A stretch of DNA of 36,001 bases from Candidatus Enterovibrio escicola (GCF_002464935.1 NZ_NBYY01000033.1:1-36001); one strand, 5' to 3'. Positions 19,086 to 28,327 are shown, counted from the first letter of the stretch. The notes: generated from the letters alone by a model not told the origin. A program made the numbers and translations.

Positions 19086-20546
19086 ATGGAAAAGATTTAT
19101 CAATTTCTCGTTTGGTCTAGCGTCTTTTTTTACTGGCTATTGATCGCCTCTGTTACCATCCGTGTTGCGTTAAAACGCCGTGCATTAGGTGTTTCAATAG
19201 CTTGGTTGATGATCATTTATATCGTTCCCATTGTCGGTGTGATTCTCTACTTACTTTTAGGTGAATTAAATCTGGGTAAAACCCGAGCTGAACGATCAAA
19301 ATCGATGTTTGAGCCCTATCGATATTGGCTGGAATCCTTCAACCAATGTGAAGTCTATCGTTCTCAACATGAGATCTCCCTTTCCAGACCAGTTCATGAC
19401 CTCTGTCTAAAACGCACCGGTATTCCTGCCATAACTGGTAACCAGCTCTCACTGCAAAGTGAAACGAGCAATATCCTTCGTGCCATTACAAGAGATATCG
19501 AAAATGCCAAACGTTCCCTAAATATGGTCTTTTACATTTGGCAGCCTGGAGGGCATACGAATGATGTTGCCAAAGCTGCTTGTGATGCAGCTGGGCGCGG
19601 TGTTACCGTTCGTATAATGCTTGATTCCGCTGGCAGCAAAGTATTTTTCAAAAGCCATTGGCCAGATAAAATGCGCCAATCAGGTATCGAGTTAGTGGAA
19701 GCATTAGCAGTAAGCCCCTTTCGTATGTTCTTACGGCGCCTCGATATTAGACAACACCGAAAAATCATCATTATCGACAACACTGTTGGTTACACTGGTT
19801 CAATGAACATGGTTGATCCGCGGTTCTTCAAGCAAAATGTAGGAGTCGGACAATGGATAGATATAATGGTGAAAGCAGAAGGCCCAGCTGTCCCAATCTT
19901 AAATAGTATATTCGCGTGGGATTGGGAGGTAGAAACGGGACTTCGCCATCTACCAGATTTGCCTAAATGTTGTTTGCTTGAACAACGTGAGCATGCAAAA
20001 CACGTAATGCAAATAACCCCTTCAGGCCCAGGTATGCCCGACGGTATTATTCAACAAGTACTTATGCTTTCAATTCATCAAGCCAAGGAGAGCCTCACGA
20101 TTACCACGCCATATTTGATCCCCAGCGAGAGCTTAATGGATGCGCTTCAAACAACCGCACAACGTGGCGTAACTGTGAATATTATTATTCCAGCCAAGAA
20201 TGACAGTCTGATGGTGGATTGGGCAAGCCGTTCGTTTTTTAATGATTTGTTGAGAGCCGACGTAAACATATATCGATTTCACGGTGGGTTACTTCATACA
20301 AAGTCTGTTATGGTCGACGAATCTTTCTGTCTAATCGGCACCGTGAATTTAGACATGCGCAGCCTCTGGCTTAATTTTGAATTAACCCTCTATGTTGAAG
20401 ATCCTAACTTTTGTCGTGACTTGATTGCTCTTCAGAAGGCCTATATTGAAGTATCGACAACAATCTCTCTTCAAGAATGGCAGAGACGGCCAGTATTCAA
20501 TCGTCCCATTGAACAGTTCTTCTATATGTTTAGTCCCCTACTCTAG
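19086..20546 (+). CDS. cls: Cardiolipin synthase A
   Basis: This membrane enzyme of the phospholipase D superfamily joins two phosphatidylglycerols to make cardiolipin. The 486 residues equal E. coli ClsA. Two N-terminal membrane segments (about residues 5-27 and 36-58) precede two catalytic HKD motifs: HRKIIIID from His224 and HTKSVMVD from His404, the same positions as in E. coli. The C-terminus ends FYMFSPLL as expected. The ATG lies 13 bp from an IS982 end; the only purine-rich match (GAGG, inside the IS end) is 14 bases upstream, too far for a strong ribosome binding site. Expression may therefore be weak or driven from the IS debris. The protein itself shows no defect. Confidence 0.96.
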   Translation: MEKIYQFLVWSSVFFYWLLIASVTIRVALKRRALGVSIAWLMIIYIVPIVGVILYLLLGELNLGKTRAERSKSMFEPYRYWLESFNQCEVYRSQHEISLSRPVHDLCLKRTGIPAITGNQLSLQSETSNILRAITRDIENAKRSLNMVFYIWQPGGHTNDVAKAACDAAGRGVTVRIMLDSAGSKVFFKSHWPDKMRQSGIELVEALAVSPFRMFLRRLDIRQHRKIIIIDNTVGYTGSMNMVDPRFFKQNVGVGQWIDIMVKAEGPAVPILNSIFAWDWEVETGLRHLPDLPKCCLLEQREHAKHVMQITPSGPGMPDGIIQQVLMLSIHQAKESLTITTPYLIPSESLMDALQTTAQRGVTVNIIIPAKNDSLMVDWASRSFFNDLLRADVNIYRFHGGLLHTKSVMVDESFCLIGTVNLDMRSLWLNFELTLYVEDPNFCRDLIALQKAYIEVSTTISLQEWQRRPVFNRPIEQFFYMFSPLL

Positions 20547-20614
20547 GGTTTCATGCTAACTGAACCACCTACTAAGGGCAATTAAAATTTTAAAGTGATA
20601 AAAACCATATATAT

Positions 20615-20639
20615 AAAAATAACTTGAAGATGCAGGTTT
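20615..20639 (+). repeat. Dispersed repeat AAAATAACTTGAAGAYG, copy 2
   Basis: Second copy of the 18546-18569 sequence, in the same orientation, in the gap between cls and IS982 fragment D. Confidence 0.55.
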
Positions 20640-20651
20640 CAGTGATCCTTA

Positions 20652-21076
20652 TTGATGTAATGATCAAGGTGGCATCAGCTCAGTCAAAGTAACGACGGCT
20701 AACGTGGATGATAGAAAGCCTGTATCAGAAATAGCTGACGAGCTTTGGGGGGGGGTTATAGGGATAGAAAGGTTCTATCTCTTGCCCATTGAAGCGGGAA
20801 TTCGCAGATAAGGGAGTGACACTGATAACGGGTATGAAAAAGAATATGAAACCAAGGTGATGAAACTTTGAAACCGACTAATACTCCGGAAACGATTTAT
20901 TATTGAAACCGTTTTGACCAACAAAAGATCTCCCAAATCAAGCATTCTCGGCACCGTAGTTGTATCAGATTTATAGTTAACTTGCTGGCGAGCCTCATTG
21001 CGTATTTATTTCAACCAACGAAGCGTTCATCAAGATTACTCGGCTTGGAAAAGATACAATTATACAGTTCTTAGGT
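20652..21076 (+). mobile_element. IS982-family element D, 3' half
   Basis: It begins within the transposase (ISSVKVTTANVDDRKPVSEI). A run of nine Gs at 20747-20755 stands where other copies have about four, and breaks the frame. The sequence continues through recognisable 3' transposase sequence to the right end TTAGGT at 21076, followed by TAAGAA. Dead. Confidence 0.82.
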
Positions 21077-21082
21077 TAAGAA

Positions 21083-21240
21083 GGGTCAAGGATAAACAAA
21101 TTACCTTAGCTCAAGTAGGGATAAATAATCGCCCTAGAAAATGATTAGGATTTAAGCAACCTACCGTTATTTTTAATAAATGGTATTAGTAGCTTGTTTG
21201 GAAAGTGGCGTACTTCAGATTTAAATTCAGGAGTTTTCTA
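21083..21240 (+). mobile_element. Second IS30-like family, 3' fragment
   Basis: Plus-strand codons read DKQITLAQVGINNRPRK, a stop, then LGFKQPTVIF, like the C-terminal block NRPRKKLGFRTP of IS30-family transposases. The same end region recurs at 23750-23885. It starts directly after the IS982 D right flank. Confidence 0.6.
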
Positions 21241-21670
21241 ATAAAAACGATATTTAATGTCATCGGTAACCACAAGGACCAGTATTGATAAATGGTGATT
21301 TTACAAGAAAAACAACCTATTGGATAGGTGACAGAATAGCAGTTATTATCTAAATTTAGGGACTTTATGTACGATTTAACATGTTTTAAAAGGAGTAGAA
21401 ATCTAATGATGCAAAATAGACACTCGCGATCCTTAAACAAAGGAACAACGTTATTATAATGAGAGACTTGAGCAATCATTATCTAAAAATAAAACTAGGA
21501 ACTGATACAGATGTCTACAACAAAATAGAACTGTCGGTCGTTTAACTGCCGTCATAGGCGGACTATATGCAAGTAGATAACATGCTTCTAACTTCTATAC
21601 CTTAGGTAATTTGTATATAATGGCATACTATTTGCATTAAAGATCGTTGCCGGTTTTAAGAGATTATACG
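21241..21670. other. Region without a recognisable gene
   Basis: No intact frame with a convincing start is seen. A good Shine-Dalgarno (AAAAGGAG) precedes ATGATG near 21404, but the frame closes after about 15 codons. This may be a truncated gene start. The promoter of the following membrane-protein gene should lie near the 3' end of this region. Confidence 0.35.
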
Positions 21671-23077
21671 ATGCAGAGAATTGAATGGCTTGCTGAACAA
21701 CGACAACTTCTTTTAACACGACTATCTACCCATTTTGTGCAGGTTTTTGCACTTTTTGTACTGTCGATGTGCATAGTATGGGTTATCATCCCCCACCCAC
21801 TAATCCCTATTGCTATTGGTTTAATTCCAATAGCAATCTTGATTATCAATAGTCAACCCGTGCTGTTAGGCTTGGCATTTATCGCCTTTTCTTTTTTTCG
21901 TCTTCATGAAGCTTTTTCTTTTCTTTATCCACTTAAAATACCACTAATGCTCTCACTCGGTACGCTCATAAGCTTAGGGTGGCATATCTGGATAGGCGGT
22001 AAGATTAAAATTTTTATAGGTAAAGAATTAATCTGTTTCTACGTATTTTTTGTGTTGGTTACCCTCGGGCTAGCTTTTTCTGGGAATATGAGTGAAGCAA
22101 GTACTTACTACAAGCAAGTTTACATTAAAATTGGAATAATGACTCCTGTGCTAGCTTGGATTTTGTATAACACCAATCACTACCGAAAAGCCCTATCTAT
22201 GATATCCTTATCGGGACTTGCCGTTGCCTTAGTTACGATCAACAATAAGTTTATGAACATTGGAATCGTCGAAGAAACACGTGTCACTGTAGGACGCGAG
22301 CTAGGCTCTGTATTGGGAGATCCTAATGATCTTGCTTTAGTGCTGCTGTTTCCATTTTCATTTTCACTCAGTATCGCGATGACAGATGGATTGACAAAAA
22401 AACGACGCGTTTTTGGTCTCGTGACAGCTATTGCAATTCTCATCGCTATTATAGGCACACAAAGCCGTGGTGGTTTGCTTGGAATACTATCTGCCTTAAG
22501 CGCCATCGCATGGCGACGTGTAAAATCTAAAGTATTGCTGTTTTCGTTAGGAGGCGTCCTATGTGGAGTTTTGTTTCTTGTTGCAGGAATTAGTGAAAGG
22601 CACTCAGGTGGAGCATCAGAAGCAGGATTAGATCAATCCGCGAAAGGACGTCTGTATGCATGGGAAGCCGCATTTTTAATGGCTGTTGAAAATCCTATCA
22701 CGGGTGTTGGCTTGAATAACTTTTACTTCAATTACTTCTACTATACTCCAAATTGGGATGGCGTGAACCACGCGGTTCACAGTACATGGTTTGGTGTATT
22801 AAGTGAAACAGGTTTTATTGGTTTAGCCACCTTTTTAACAATGACATTAGTGATCTACCTGTCAGCCCACAAGACAGTGAACACAGTCTTTAAACCTTCC
22901 CCCGTTTATTCCTCTGAGATTAGAGCCTTAAGCGTGGGGCTTTATTCTGGTATTATTGCTTTTTGTGTGTCAGGTACTTTTTTGACTCATGGATTTACTT
23001 GGCCACTATATATTTTGTTAGCACTAACCGCCTCTGTGTCGAATTATGTCAACAATAAGGAAATCGAGTTTAGATGA
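21671..23077 (+). CDS. O-antigen ligase/polymerase-like membrane protein
   Basis: This is a polytopic inner-membrane protein of about 468 residues with about ten hydrophobic segments. It belongs to the Wzy/WaaL-like group (O-antigen ligase family), whose members join or polymerise lipid-linked glycans on the periplasmic side. Typical marks are GDPNDLA (about residues 216-222), TQSRGG (about 263-268), a soluble loop between about 303 and 372, and NPITGVGLNNFYFNY followed by HAVHSTW with paired histidines near 367 and 370. The ATG at 21671 is preferred (AAGAG, eight bases upstream) over the in-frame TTG at 21647. No other glycan genes are near, so the substrate cannot be told. It is isolated between IS remnants but looks intact. 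Confidence 0.8.
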   Translation: MQRIEWLAEQRQLLLTRLSTHFVQVFALFVLSMCIVWVIIPHPLIPIAIGLIPIAILIINSQPVLLGLAFIAFSFFRLHEAFSFLYPLKIPLMLSLGTLISLGWHIWIGGKIKIFIGKELICFYVFFVLVTLGLAFSGNMSEASTYYKQVYIKIGIMTPVLAWILYNTNHYRKALSMISLSGLAVALVTINNKFMNIGIVEETRVTVGRELGSVLGDPNDLALVLLFPFSFSLSIAMTDGLTKKRRVFGLVTAIAILIAIIGTQSRGGLLGILSALSAIAWRRVKSKVLLFSLGGVLCGVLFLVAGISERHSGGASEAGLDQSAKGRLYAWEAAFLMAVENPITGVGLNNFYFNYFYYTPNWDGVNHAVHSTWFGVLSETGFIGLATFLTMTLVIYLSAHKTVNTVFKPSPVYSSEIRALSVGLYSGIIAFCVSGTFLTHGFTWPLYILLALTASVSNYVNNKEIEFR

Positions 23078-23339
23078 CGATAAAAAAGTACGCAAGACGC
23101 AAGATGCGCCTATCTGTGTCTTCTTTAGTTCACAATGAAGCAATGGTTTTGCACCTCAACGTAAGAAGTGATTAAAAAGTTTATCCGTGTGTTCAGTTCG
23201 TGGAAAATTCTCATAGGAATAATCAATCTATTTTATGAAGATCTGAAGTTAACTATTTAAAATATTCCCCAGAAATTTATTTTCTATACCAAAGATTAGA
23301 TCATCGAGATACGCTGCTCAACTCCCCACATGAATGTGG
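23078..23339. other. Intergenic, no gene seen
   Basis: A short stretch (AAATTCTCATAGGAATAATCAATC, about 23203-23226) is shared with 32530-32552 inside IS982-like debris, so part of this region is probably IS-derived. Nothing else is recognised. Confidence 0.35.
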
Positions 23340-23885
23340 TCAATTTCGCCATAGAATACAAATTCTCCTCCGATAGAGAATATCTTCAGAAGTTATTCTA
23401 TTTTTTTACGTGTCATAAACACGAGCAGTAGCCTTTATTAGTTGAAGTAACAATTTCCAGAGTTTATACCGAACTTAGGTTGATTAAAGAAGTAGCGTCG
23501 GAAACGGTAGTTGATGTTACAACAGCAACAATTGATCTATTGATGCCCTATAAAAACCATGCACATACAATTACAACAGATAAAGATCAAGAGTTCTCTA
23601 ATCATGGAAGATTAAAAAATTCAGATCTTAATGTTTTGTTTACACACTCTTCATTTTCATAGGAACAAGGGGCAACTAAAGATGATAGTTAGCTTTTAAG
23701 ACAGTACGATACGAAAAAATGAGACAGATTTAAGAATGGTACGGATGAAGAAATTACCTTCGATCAAGCAAAGATTAATCCTCGTTCTAAGGAATATTTA
23801 TGATTAAAGCAGTTTGTCGTTATCTTTAAAGAAAGGACATTAGCAGCTTGCTCGGAGAGCATTTCATTTCAGATTTGGATTCAAG
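23340..23885 (+). mobile_element. Second IS30-like family, larger remnant
   Basis: A 60-codon frame at 23480-23662 reads ATIDLLMPYKNHAHTITTDK and then EFSNHGRLKN, matching the catalytic core of IS30-type transposases (TI.LLMPYK...TITADNGKEF). Here Asp-Asn-Gly-Lys-Glu has become Asp-Lys-Asp-Gln-Glu. Downstream broken frames include GTDEEITFDQAKINPRSKEY and LKQF. Stops throughout show it is dead. Confidence 0.7.
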
Positions 23886-24047
23886 GATAACAAGAACAAC
23901 CACCACTAACTCTAGCACGCATGTGCTATAATTTTAAACCGATCATTACTTATGCATTTAACCAATTAAAAGACCTGATGACACCTTTGCACCATTCACA
24001 GTTTGTGAGTCATGACCAAGCTATATACTTTTATATTTAAAAGATCA

Positions 24048-25109
24048 TTATATATTACTCTTTACGTGAAGCTGCAAGTCAGTAGCAAAATTCAGCATAC
24101 GGTTCAGTGGAATCAGCGATTTCAAACGAACTATATCATCGACATAAATTGCATGCTGATCACCCCCTTTTTTCAATGCTAGTTCAATAGATTTTAAACA
24201 ATTCATTGCCATCCAAGGACAATGGGCACAGCTCCTACAGGTTGCACCTACACCTGCGGTTGGTGCTTCGATAAGCTCTTTATCTGGCACAACTTGCTGC
24301 ATCTTAAAGAAGATTCCTTTATCCGTTGCCACTATCATTTGCGGATGTGGGAGTTCTTTTGCCGCTTTGATTAATTGGCTAGTAGAACCAACGAAGTCGG
24401 CTAATTGCACTACACTAGCTGGTGACTCAGGATGCACAAGGATAGCTGCATCTGGATATACATTTTTCATGTCTTTCAATGCGTTGCTGGAGAATTCGTC
24501 ATGCACGATACATTCGCCTTGCCACAATAACATATCTGCCTGGGTTTTATTTGCAATGTAGGCACCTAAGTGACGATCGGGAGCCCAAATTATTTTTTTG
24601 CCAAGTTCGTCAAGATGAGTCACTATTTCAAGTGCGATAGAAGACGTTACCACCCAATCTGCACGGGCTTTGACTGCGGCAGATGTATTAGCGTAAACTA
24701 CTACAATGTGCTCTGGATGAGCATCACAAAATGCAGAGAATCTATCAACAGGACAACCTAGATCTAGCGAGCATTCCGCATCCAACGTTGGCATGATAAC
24801 ATTTTTTTCTGGTGTCAGAATTTTCGCACTTTCTCCCATAAATCGAACTCCCGCGATGAGGAGTGTCTTTGCAGAGTGCTTATGACCGAACTTGGCCATC
24901 TCAAGAGAATCCCCAACAAAACCTCCAGTTTGTTCTGCCAACGACTGAATTTCAGGATCGGTGTAGTAATGAACAACCATCACCGCCTCTTTTTCTATCA
25001 AGAGCTCCTTGATGTTTGCAATGTGATCTGCTTTTTGTCGTTCAGATAACACTTCTGGCTTCGGAGGAAATAGATGTACTCTCTCAGAGAGATTGATAAC
25101 GTGCCTCAT
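24048..25109 (-). CDS. nadA: Quinolinate synthase
   Basis: NadA condenses iminoaspartate with dihydroxyacetone phosphate to quinolinate in de novo NAD synthesis. It needs a 4Fe-4S cluster; the conserved cysteines lie in [20 protein letters not shown] and [11 protein letters not shown]. Other conserved blocks are [17 protein letters not shown] and [17 protein letters not shown]. The open frame extends to a TTG at 25133, but a -10 candidate lies only 8 bp from that codon, so the ATG at 25109 (353 aa, normal length) is preferred; its Shine-Dalgarno (GAGTAAG) is weak. In E. coli and Vibrio nadA follows tolQRAB-pal-cpoB; the same order holds here, interrupted by an IS982/IS5 insertion. nadB and nadC are not in the window. 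Confidence 0.95.
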   Translation of the reverse strand: MRHVINLSERVHLFPPKPEVLSERQKADHIANIKELLIEKEAVMVVHYYTDPEIQSLAEQTGGFVGDSLEMAKFGHKHSAKTLLIAGVRFMGESAKILTPEKNVIMPTLDAECSLDLGCPVDRFSAFCDAHPEHIVVVYANTSAAVKARADWVVTSSIALEIVTHLDELGKKIIWAPDRHLGAYIANKTQADMLLWQGECIVHDEFSSNALKDMKNVYPDAAILVHPESPASVVQLADFVGSTSQLIKAAKELPHPQMIVATDKGIFFKMQQVVPDKELIEAPTAGVGATCRSCAHCPWMAMNCLKSIELALKKGGDQHAIYVDDIVRLKSLIPLNRMLNFATDLQLHVKSNI

Positions 25110-25140
25110 CGTCTTACTCAGATTTGCTTGCAATTCAAAT

Positions 25141-25162
25141 ATTATACACAGATCATCTGTGT
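25141..25162 (-). promoter_or_regulatory. nadA promoter with a 17-bp palindrome
   Basis: TATAAT on the minus strand (25146-25141) is a perfect -10. The bases where the -10/-35 spacer lies form a perfect inverted repeat ACACAGAT-C-ATCTGTGT (25146-25162). This is a candidate operator; a bound repressor would block polymerase. The -35 region is poor (TAAAAA). The site lies about 30 bp inside the end of an IS982 insertion. Confidence 0.6.
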
Positions 25163-25197
25163 ATTTTTAGAGTATATAACGTGGATCTTACTAAAGA

Positions 25198-26949
25198 ACC
25201 TCAGATCTGCATCAGCGCTTGCTTATTAAAATCAGTTATCTTTATGCTCGGTTTTTTTAGTTGAAATGAATACGCGATAAGCCCCGCCAGTAAATTAGCC
25301 ATAAAGCTGATACAATTACGGTGCCAAAAATGCCAGATTTGGGATATATTTTCAGTTGGTCAAAAATAGTTGAAATAATAAATCGTTTCCGGAGCATCAG
25401 GCAGTTCCAAAGTTTCGTCACTTTGGATTTCATATCCTTTTTCACACCCGTTATCAGTGTCACTCCCTTGTTTGAAAATCTCCGTTTCAATAGATCAGAG
25501 ATATAACCTTTATCTCCGTGGAACCACCCCATCGTTCCTTTTACTCTCTTCGAGGTACCTTTAAAAACCGGATGTCTGAGAATGCGTAGGTTGTGATAAA
25601 CCTATAGCTTGAACAAATCAACGAAGGCCTTGCCTAACAGTGAGTGAGATAAGAGCAAAGCCTAACCAAAACACCTTGTATCAGCTTGAACATTCACGCG
25701 TAGCTGACTAATTCAGGAAATTTATTGGTGAGGTAACTGTAAACAAAGTGGATGTAATAGGTTTTGAAGTCTCAATATCCAGATTGATGGGAAGCTATCA
25801 CTATCGTCATCACTTCGCTAACTGAGAGGTGAAAAGGTTTGTTTCTTTGTGTGACACCGGAAGAAATTAGGTGTTCTTTCCATGCAGGGGATTTGTTTCC
25901 CAAATATCTGAACTAATAGAAATTCCTAGAATCAGATTATCATGGAGTTAAGCGTGAAGTTATAATGGAAAAAGCTCACTACAATATCAGCAACTGGAAA
26001 CACTCTAATCAAGCATTAGTAAACCGTGGCTCAGTTACTTTTTAGATAGATGACACTGCCATTAAGGCATGGCATTGTCTAAAGCATCACGGACATCGTG
26101 GCCGAGGGTTTATCTTTTCGGATACCTCGATTGAAACGGCACTGATGGTGAAAGGTACTTTCAAGCTCCTACGTCGTTATTAATGAAAAAAGTCTAAAGG
26201 TATACGACGCATGTGAATCGAAAACGCGTAAACAGGGGAAGGAGAAGCGACGTATTTGGCAGAAACTTCATCTTTCCGTTGATGTGTCTACTCATTAGGT
26301 TATTGCTGCAGAAGTTAGCCTAGTTTCTATGGGTAACAATGAGGTTTTACCTACATTTCTTACCCCATTCCGACGCAAGATACAGCAAGTCAGTGCTGAT
26401 GGAGCCTATGACGCAATAGCATGTCACCACGTACTAACAAACAAAGGAATAACACCCACTATTCTACCTCGAAGCAACGCGGGGTACCCGGAGGAAGGGC
26501 ATCCTCGAAATTAAGCTGTAAAGGTATTAATAAGAGGACAAACTGGCGGAGTGGAAACAGGACAGGGGTTATCACAAACGCTCATTAGCAGAGATAGCAA
26601 TGTTTTTCTATAAACAGTTGCTCAGCCCTAAACTTACTCTTCATAATTACAATTCTCAAGTTAATGAAGCGCTGATAAATATAAAAGTGATGAACAAAGT
26701 TATAAGGCTCGGTATGCCTGTTCGCCAGTAGACAAATTGAGATTATAAAAAAGATTGGGAGCAGTGCGTTATAGGCCTGATTTAATCAACAACTCCCATG
26801 CAGGGAGGAAAGTTTGGCAGAAGTCGTTGACATCAATGAAAACAGCGTCTAGGATATTATGTTCAAGTCTTTATGCAATCAATAGCTTATTTCAAACGAA
26901 TCAGATCGCGACTTTGACATTTAGTTTATTTCTTATGCGTAGTTCAGGT
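25198..26949 (-). mobile_element. IS982-family element E, interrupted by IS5
   Basis: Right end ACCTCAG at 25198; left end ACCTGAACTACGCATAAG reading in from 26949. It is flanked by perfect 6-bp direct repeats TAAAGA (25192-25197 and 26950-26955), marking the original insertion between cpoB and nadA. The transposase has lost about 130 bp internally: MGWF runs straight into HGDKGYISDLL at 25500-25532, where other copies have YGFKLHL to CLYGDKG. An IS5 copy (25889-26796) splits the 5' part. Inactive. Confidence 0.9.
25889..26796 (+). mobile_element. IS5-family copy, both ends present, inside IS982 E
   Basis: Left end GGATTTGTTTCCC; right end, read inward, GGAGTTGTTGATTAAATC. The sequence CATGCAGG directly flanks both ends (25881-25888 and 26797-26804), an 8-9 bp target duplication as expected for the IS903 group. 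The transposase starts near 25964. It has TAG in place of the TFWI tryptophan codon (26043-26045) plus other stops and frameshifts; pieces GAYDAIACHHVLTNKGITPT (26329-26514) and NKVIRLGMPVRQ (near 26700-26735) can be followed. It is the only IS5 copy here with both termini. Confidence 0.9.
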
Positions 26950-26961
26950 TAAAGAGAAAGT

Positions 26962-26993
26962 TAAAAAGAAAAAGCCGACTGAACGTCGACTTT
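26962..26993 (-). terminator. Intrinsic terminator of the tol-pal operon
   Basis: Read on the minus strand, stem AAAGTCGAC/GTCGGCTTT (nine pairs, one T-G) with a 5-nt loop is followed by TTCTTTTT. It lies about 30 bp past the cpoB stop and about 7 bp before the TAAAGA target repeat of IS982 E. Confidence 0.85.
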
Positions 26994-27025
26994 CCTGATT
27001 ACGTATTGTTACGTTAATTTTTTTG

Positions 27026-27757
27026 TCATTTCTTCAATTTCTTTTCAGCTTGATTGGCGGTCGTTGTTCCTACATATTCATTAATTACTCTCTGGAATAA
27101 CGTATTAGCAGCAACACTATCACCTTGTTTTTGTGCAATCATACCCAATTTCAGAAGCGCATCAGCACGCTTACTCGACTTCGCAAACGTACTAACAGCA
27201 TTAAAGTGTCGTTTAGCCAGATTAAGGCTATTATTAATAAAATAAAGCTGACCTAACCAATAATGCGCATTCGGCATGTAGACCGATTCAGGATATTCAG
27301 TCAAAAAGGTGTTGAATGCATCAGTAGCACCCATGTAATTTTTCTCTTTAAGAATAAGCTTTACGGCAGTATCGTATGCCCTATTTTCGGATTGATTATT
27401 AGAATACACCTCTGAGGAATTTAGTTGTTCAGTTTTTAGTTCCACTGAAGATACCGGACCAGCATTCCGAAGAGTATCAATTTCTCTGTAAAGTTCCCGC
27501 TGTCTCTCCACGATCTGCTTTAGTTCATGTCTGTTTTTTTCTACCCCACCATGCAGTTCATCAAGCTCTCCAGCCATTTGCGCAAGCTGACGTTGCATAT
27601 CAATTTGCATTTGATTGCGGACTTCTAGCATTCTCTCCAAGTGTTCAAAGGAACTACTACTACCACTGCCCAATTCAATCACCGGAATAGCAGCCACTTT
27701 GGCTGCTACACACACGAGTAACGCTAGCGAAAGATAACGCAAAGTGTTACTGTCCAT
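27026..27757 (-). CDS. cpoB: Cell division coordinator CpoB
   Basis: This periplasmic protein, formerly YbgF, links peptidoglycan synthesis to Tol-driven outer-membrane constriction. It has 243 residues: a signal peptide (about 1-23), a coiled-coil region (about 36-100, ERMLEVRNQMQIDMQRQLAQ) that trimerises in the family, a Ser/Asn-rich linker, then TPR repeats (AYDTAVKLILKEKNYMGATD; YPESVYMPNAHYWLGQLYF; ADALLKLGMIAQKQGD). It is the last gene of the tol-pal operon, 16 bp after pal, with a terminator downstream. It appears intact. Confidence 0.94.
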   Translation of the reverse strand: MDSNTLRYLSLALLVCVAAKVAAIPVIELGSGSSSSFEHLERMLEVRNQMQIDMQRQLAQMAGELDELHGGVEKNRHELKQIVERQRELYREIDTLRNAGPVSSVELKTEQLNSSEVYSNNQSENRAYDTAVKLILKEKNYMGATDAFNTFLTEYPESVYMPNAHYWLGQLYFINNSLNLAKRHFNAVSTFAKSSKRADALLKLGMIAQKQGDSVAANTLFQRVINEYVGTTTANQAEKKLKK

Positions 27758-27773
27758 AATGATTTACCTACTT

Positions 27774-28295
27774 CTAGTAAACCAGAACGGCACGACGGTT
27801 CTTAGCGTAAGCTTCATCTGCTTGACCTAGCACCAACGGTTTTTCTTCACCATAACTTACTATAGATATTTGAGACTCTGGAACGCCTAGTGCTTGTAAG
27901 TATTTTGCTACTGCACCAGCACGACGCTCACCCAATGCAATGTTGTATTCTGGTGTGCCACGCTCATCTGCGTGGCCTTCCACCACCACTTTGATATTGT
28001 CGTTTACACGCAAGTAGTCAGCCTGTGTATCCAGCATGTCTTCGAATTGTGGCAATACAGAATAATTATCAAAGTTAAAATAGATAGTTTGCGGTTGATG
28101 TAGTTCATTGCTACTGATTTCTTGCTCTATCAGACCACTTTGAGCGCCATCTACTGGGGTTACGATCGTAGTTTCTGTATCTTTATTGACTTGAGTGCCA
28201 GTGACATCAGTCTCATTATAGCTTGAGCTACACGCTGCTAGCGTTAACATCGGCAACGCAACAATCAGACCCTTAAGTATTAAATTAACTTGCAT
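27774..28295 (-). CDS. pal: Peptidoglycan-associated lipoprotein Pal
   Basis: Pal is an outer-membrane lipoprotein that binds peptidoglycan and TolB. The lipobox LAAC puts the lipidated cysteine at residue 22, after a short signal sequence. The OmpA-like domain spans about residues 68-173 and contains FDNYSVLP, VVEGHADERGTPEYN and LGERRAGAVAKYL, the peptidoglycan-binding signature. It ends in the usual NRRAVLVY. The length of 173 aa is normal. It lies 32 bp downstream of tolB and 16 bp before cpoB. Confidence 0.97.
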   Translation of the reverse strand: MQVNLILKGLIVALPMLTLAACSSSYNETDVTGTQVNKDTETTIVTPVDGAQSGLIEQEISSNELHQPQTIYFNFDNYSVLPQFEDMLDTQADYLRVNDNIKVVVEGHADERGTPEYNIALGERRAGAVAKYLQALGVPESQISIVSYGEEKPLVLGQADEAYAKNRRAVLVY

Positions 28296-28327
28296 CTTGT
28301 TTTCCTTATATCAGATAAGCACAAATA

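Noticed and set aside
21186-21479. 97-codon minus-strand frame near the second IS30-like fragment
   Set aside because: Lies partly antisense to IS30-like 3' sequence and has no ribosome binding site or recognisable domain.
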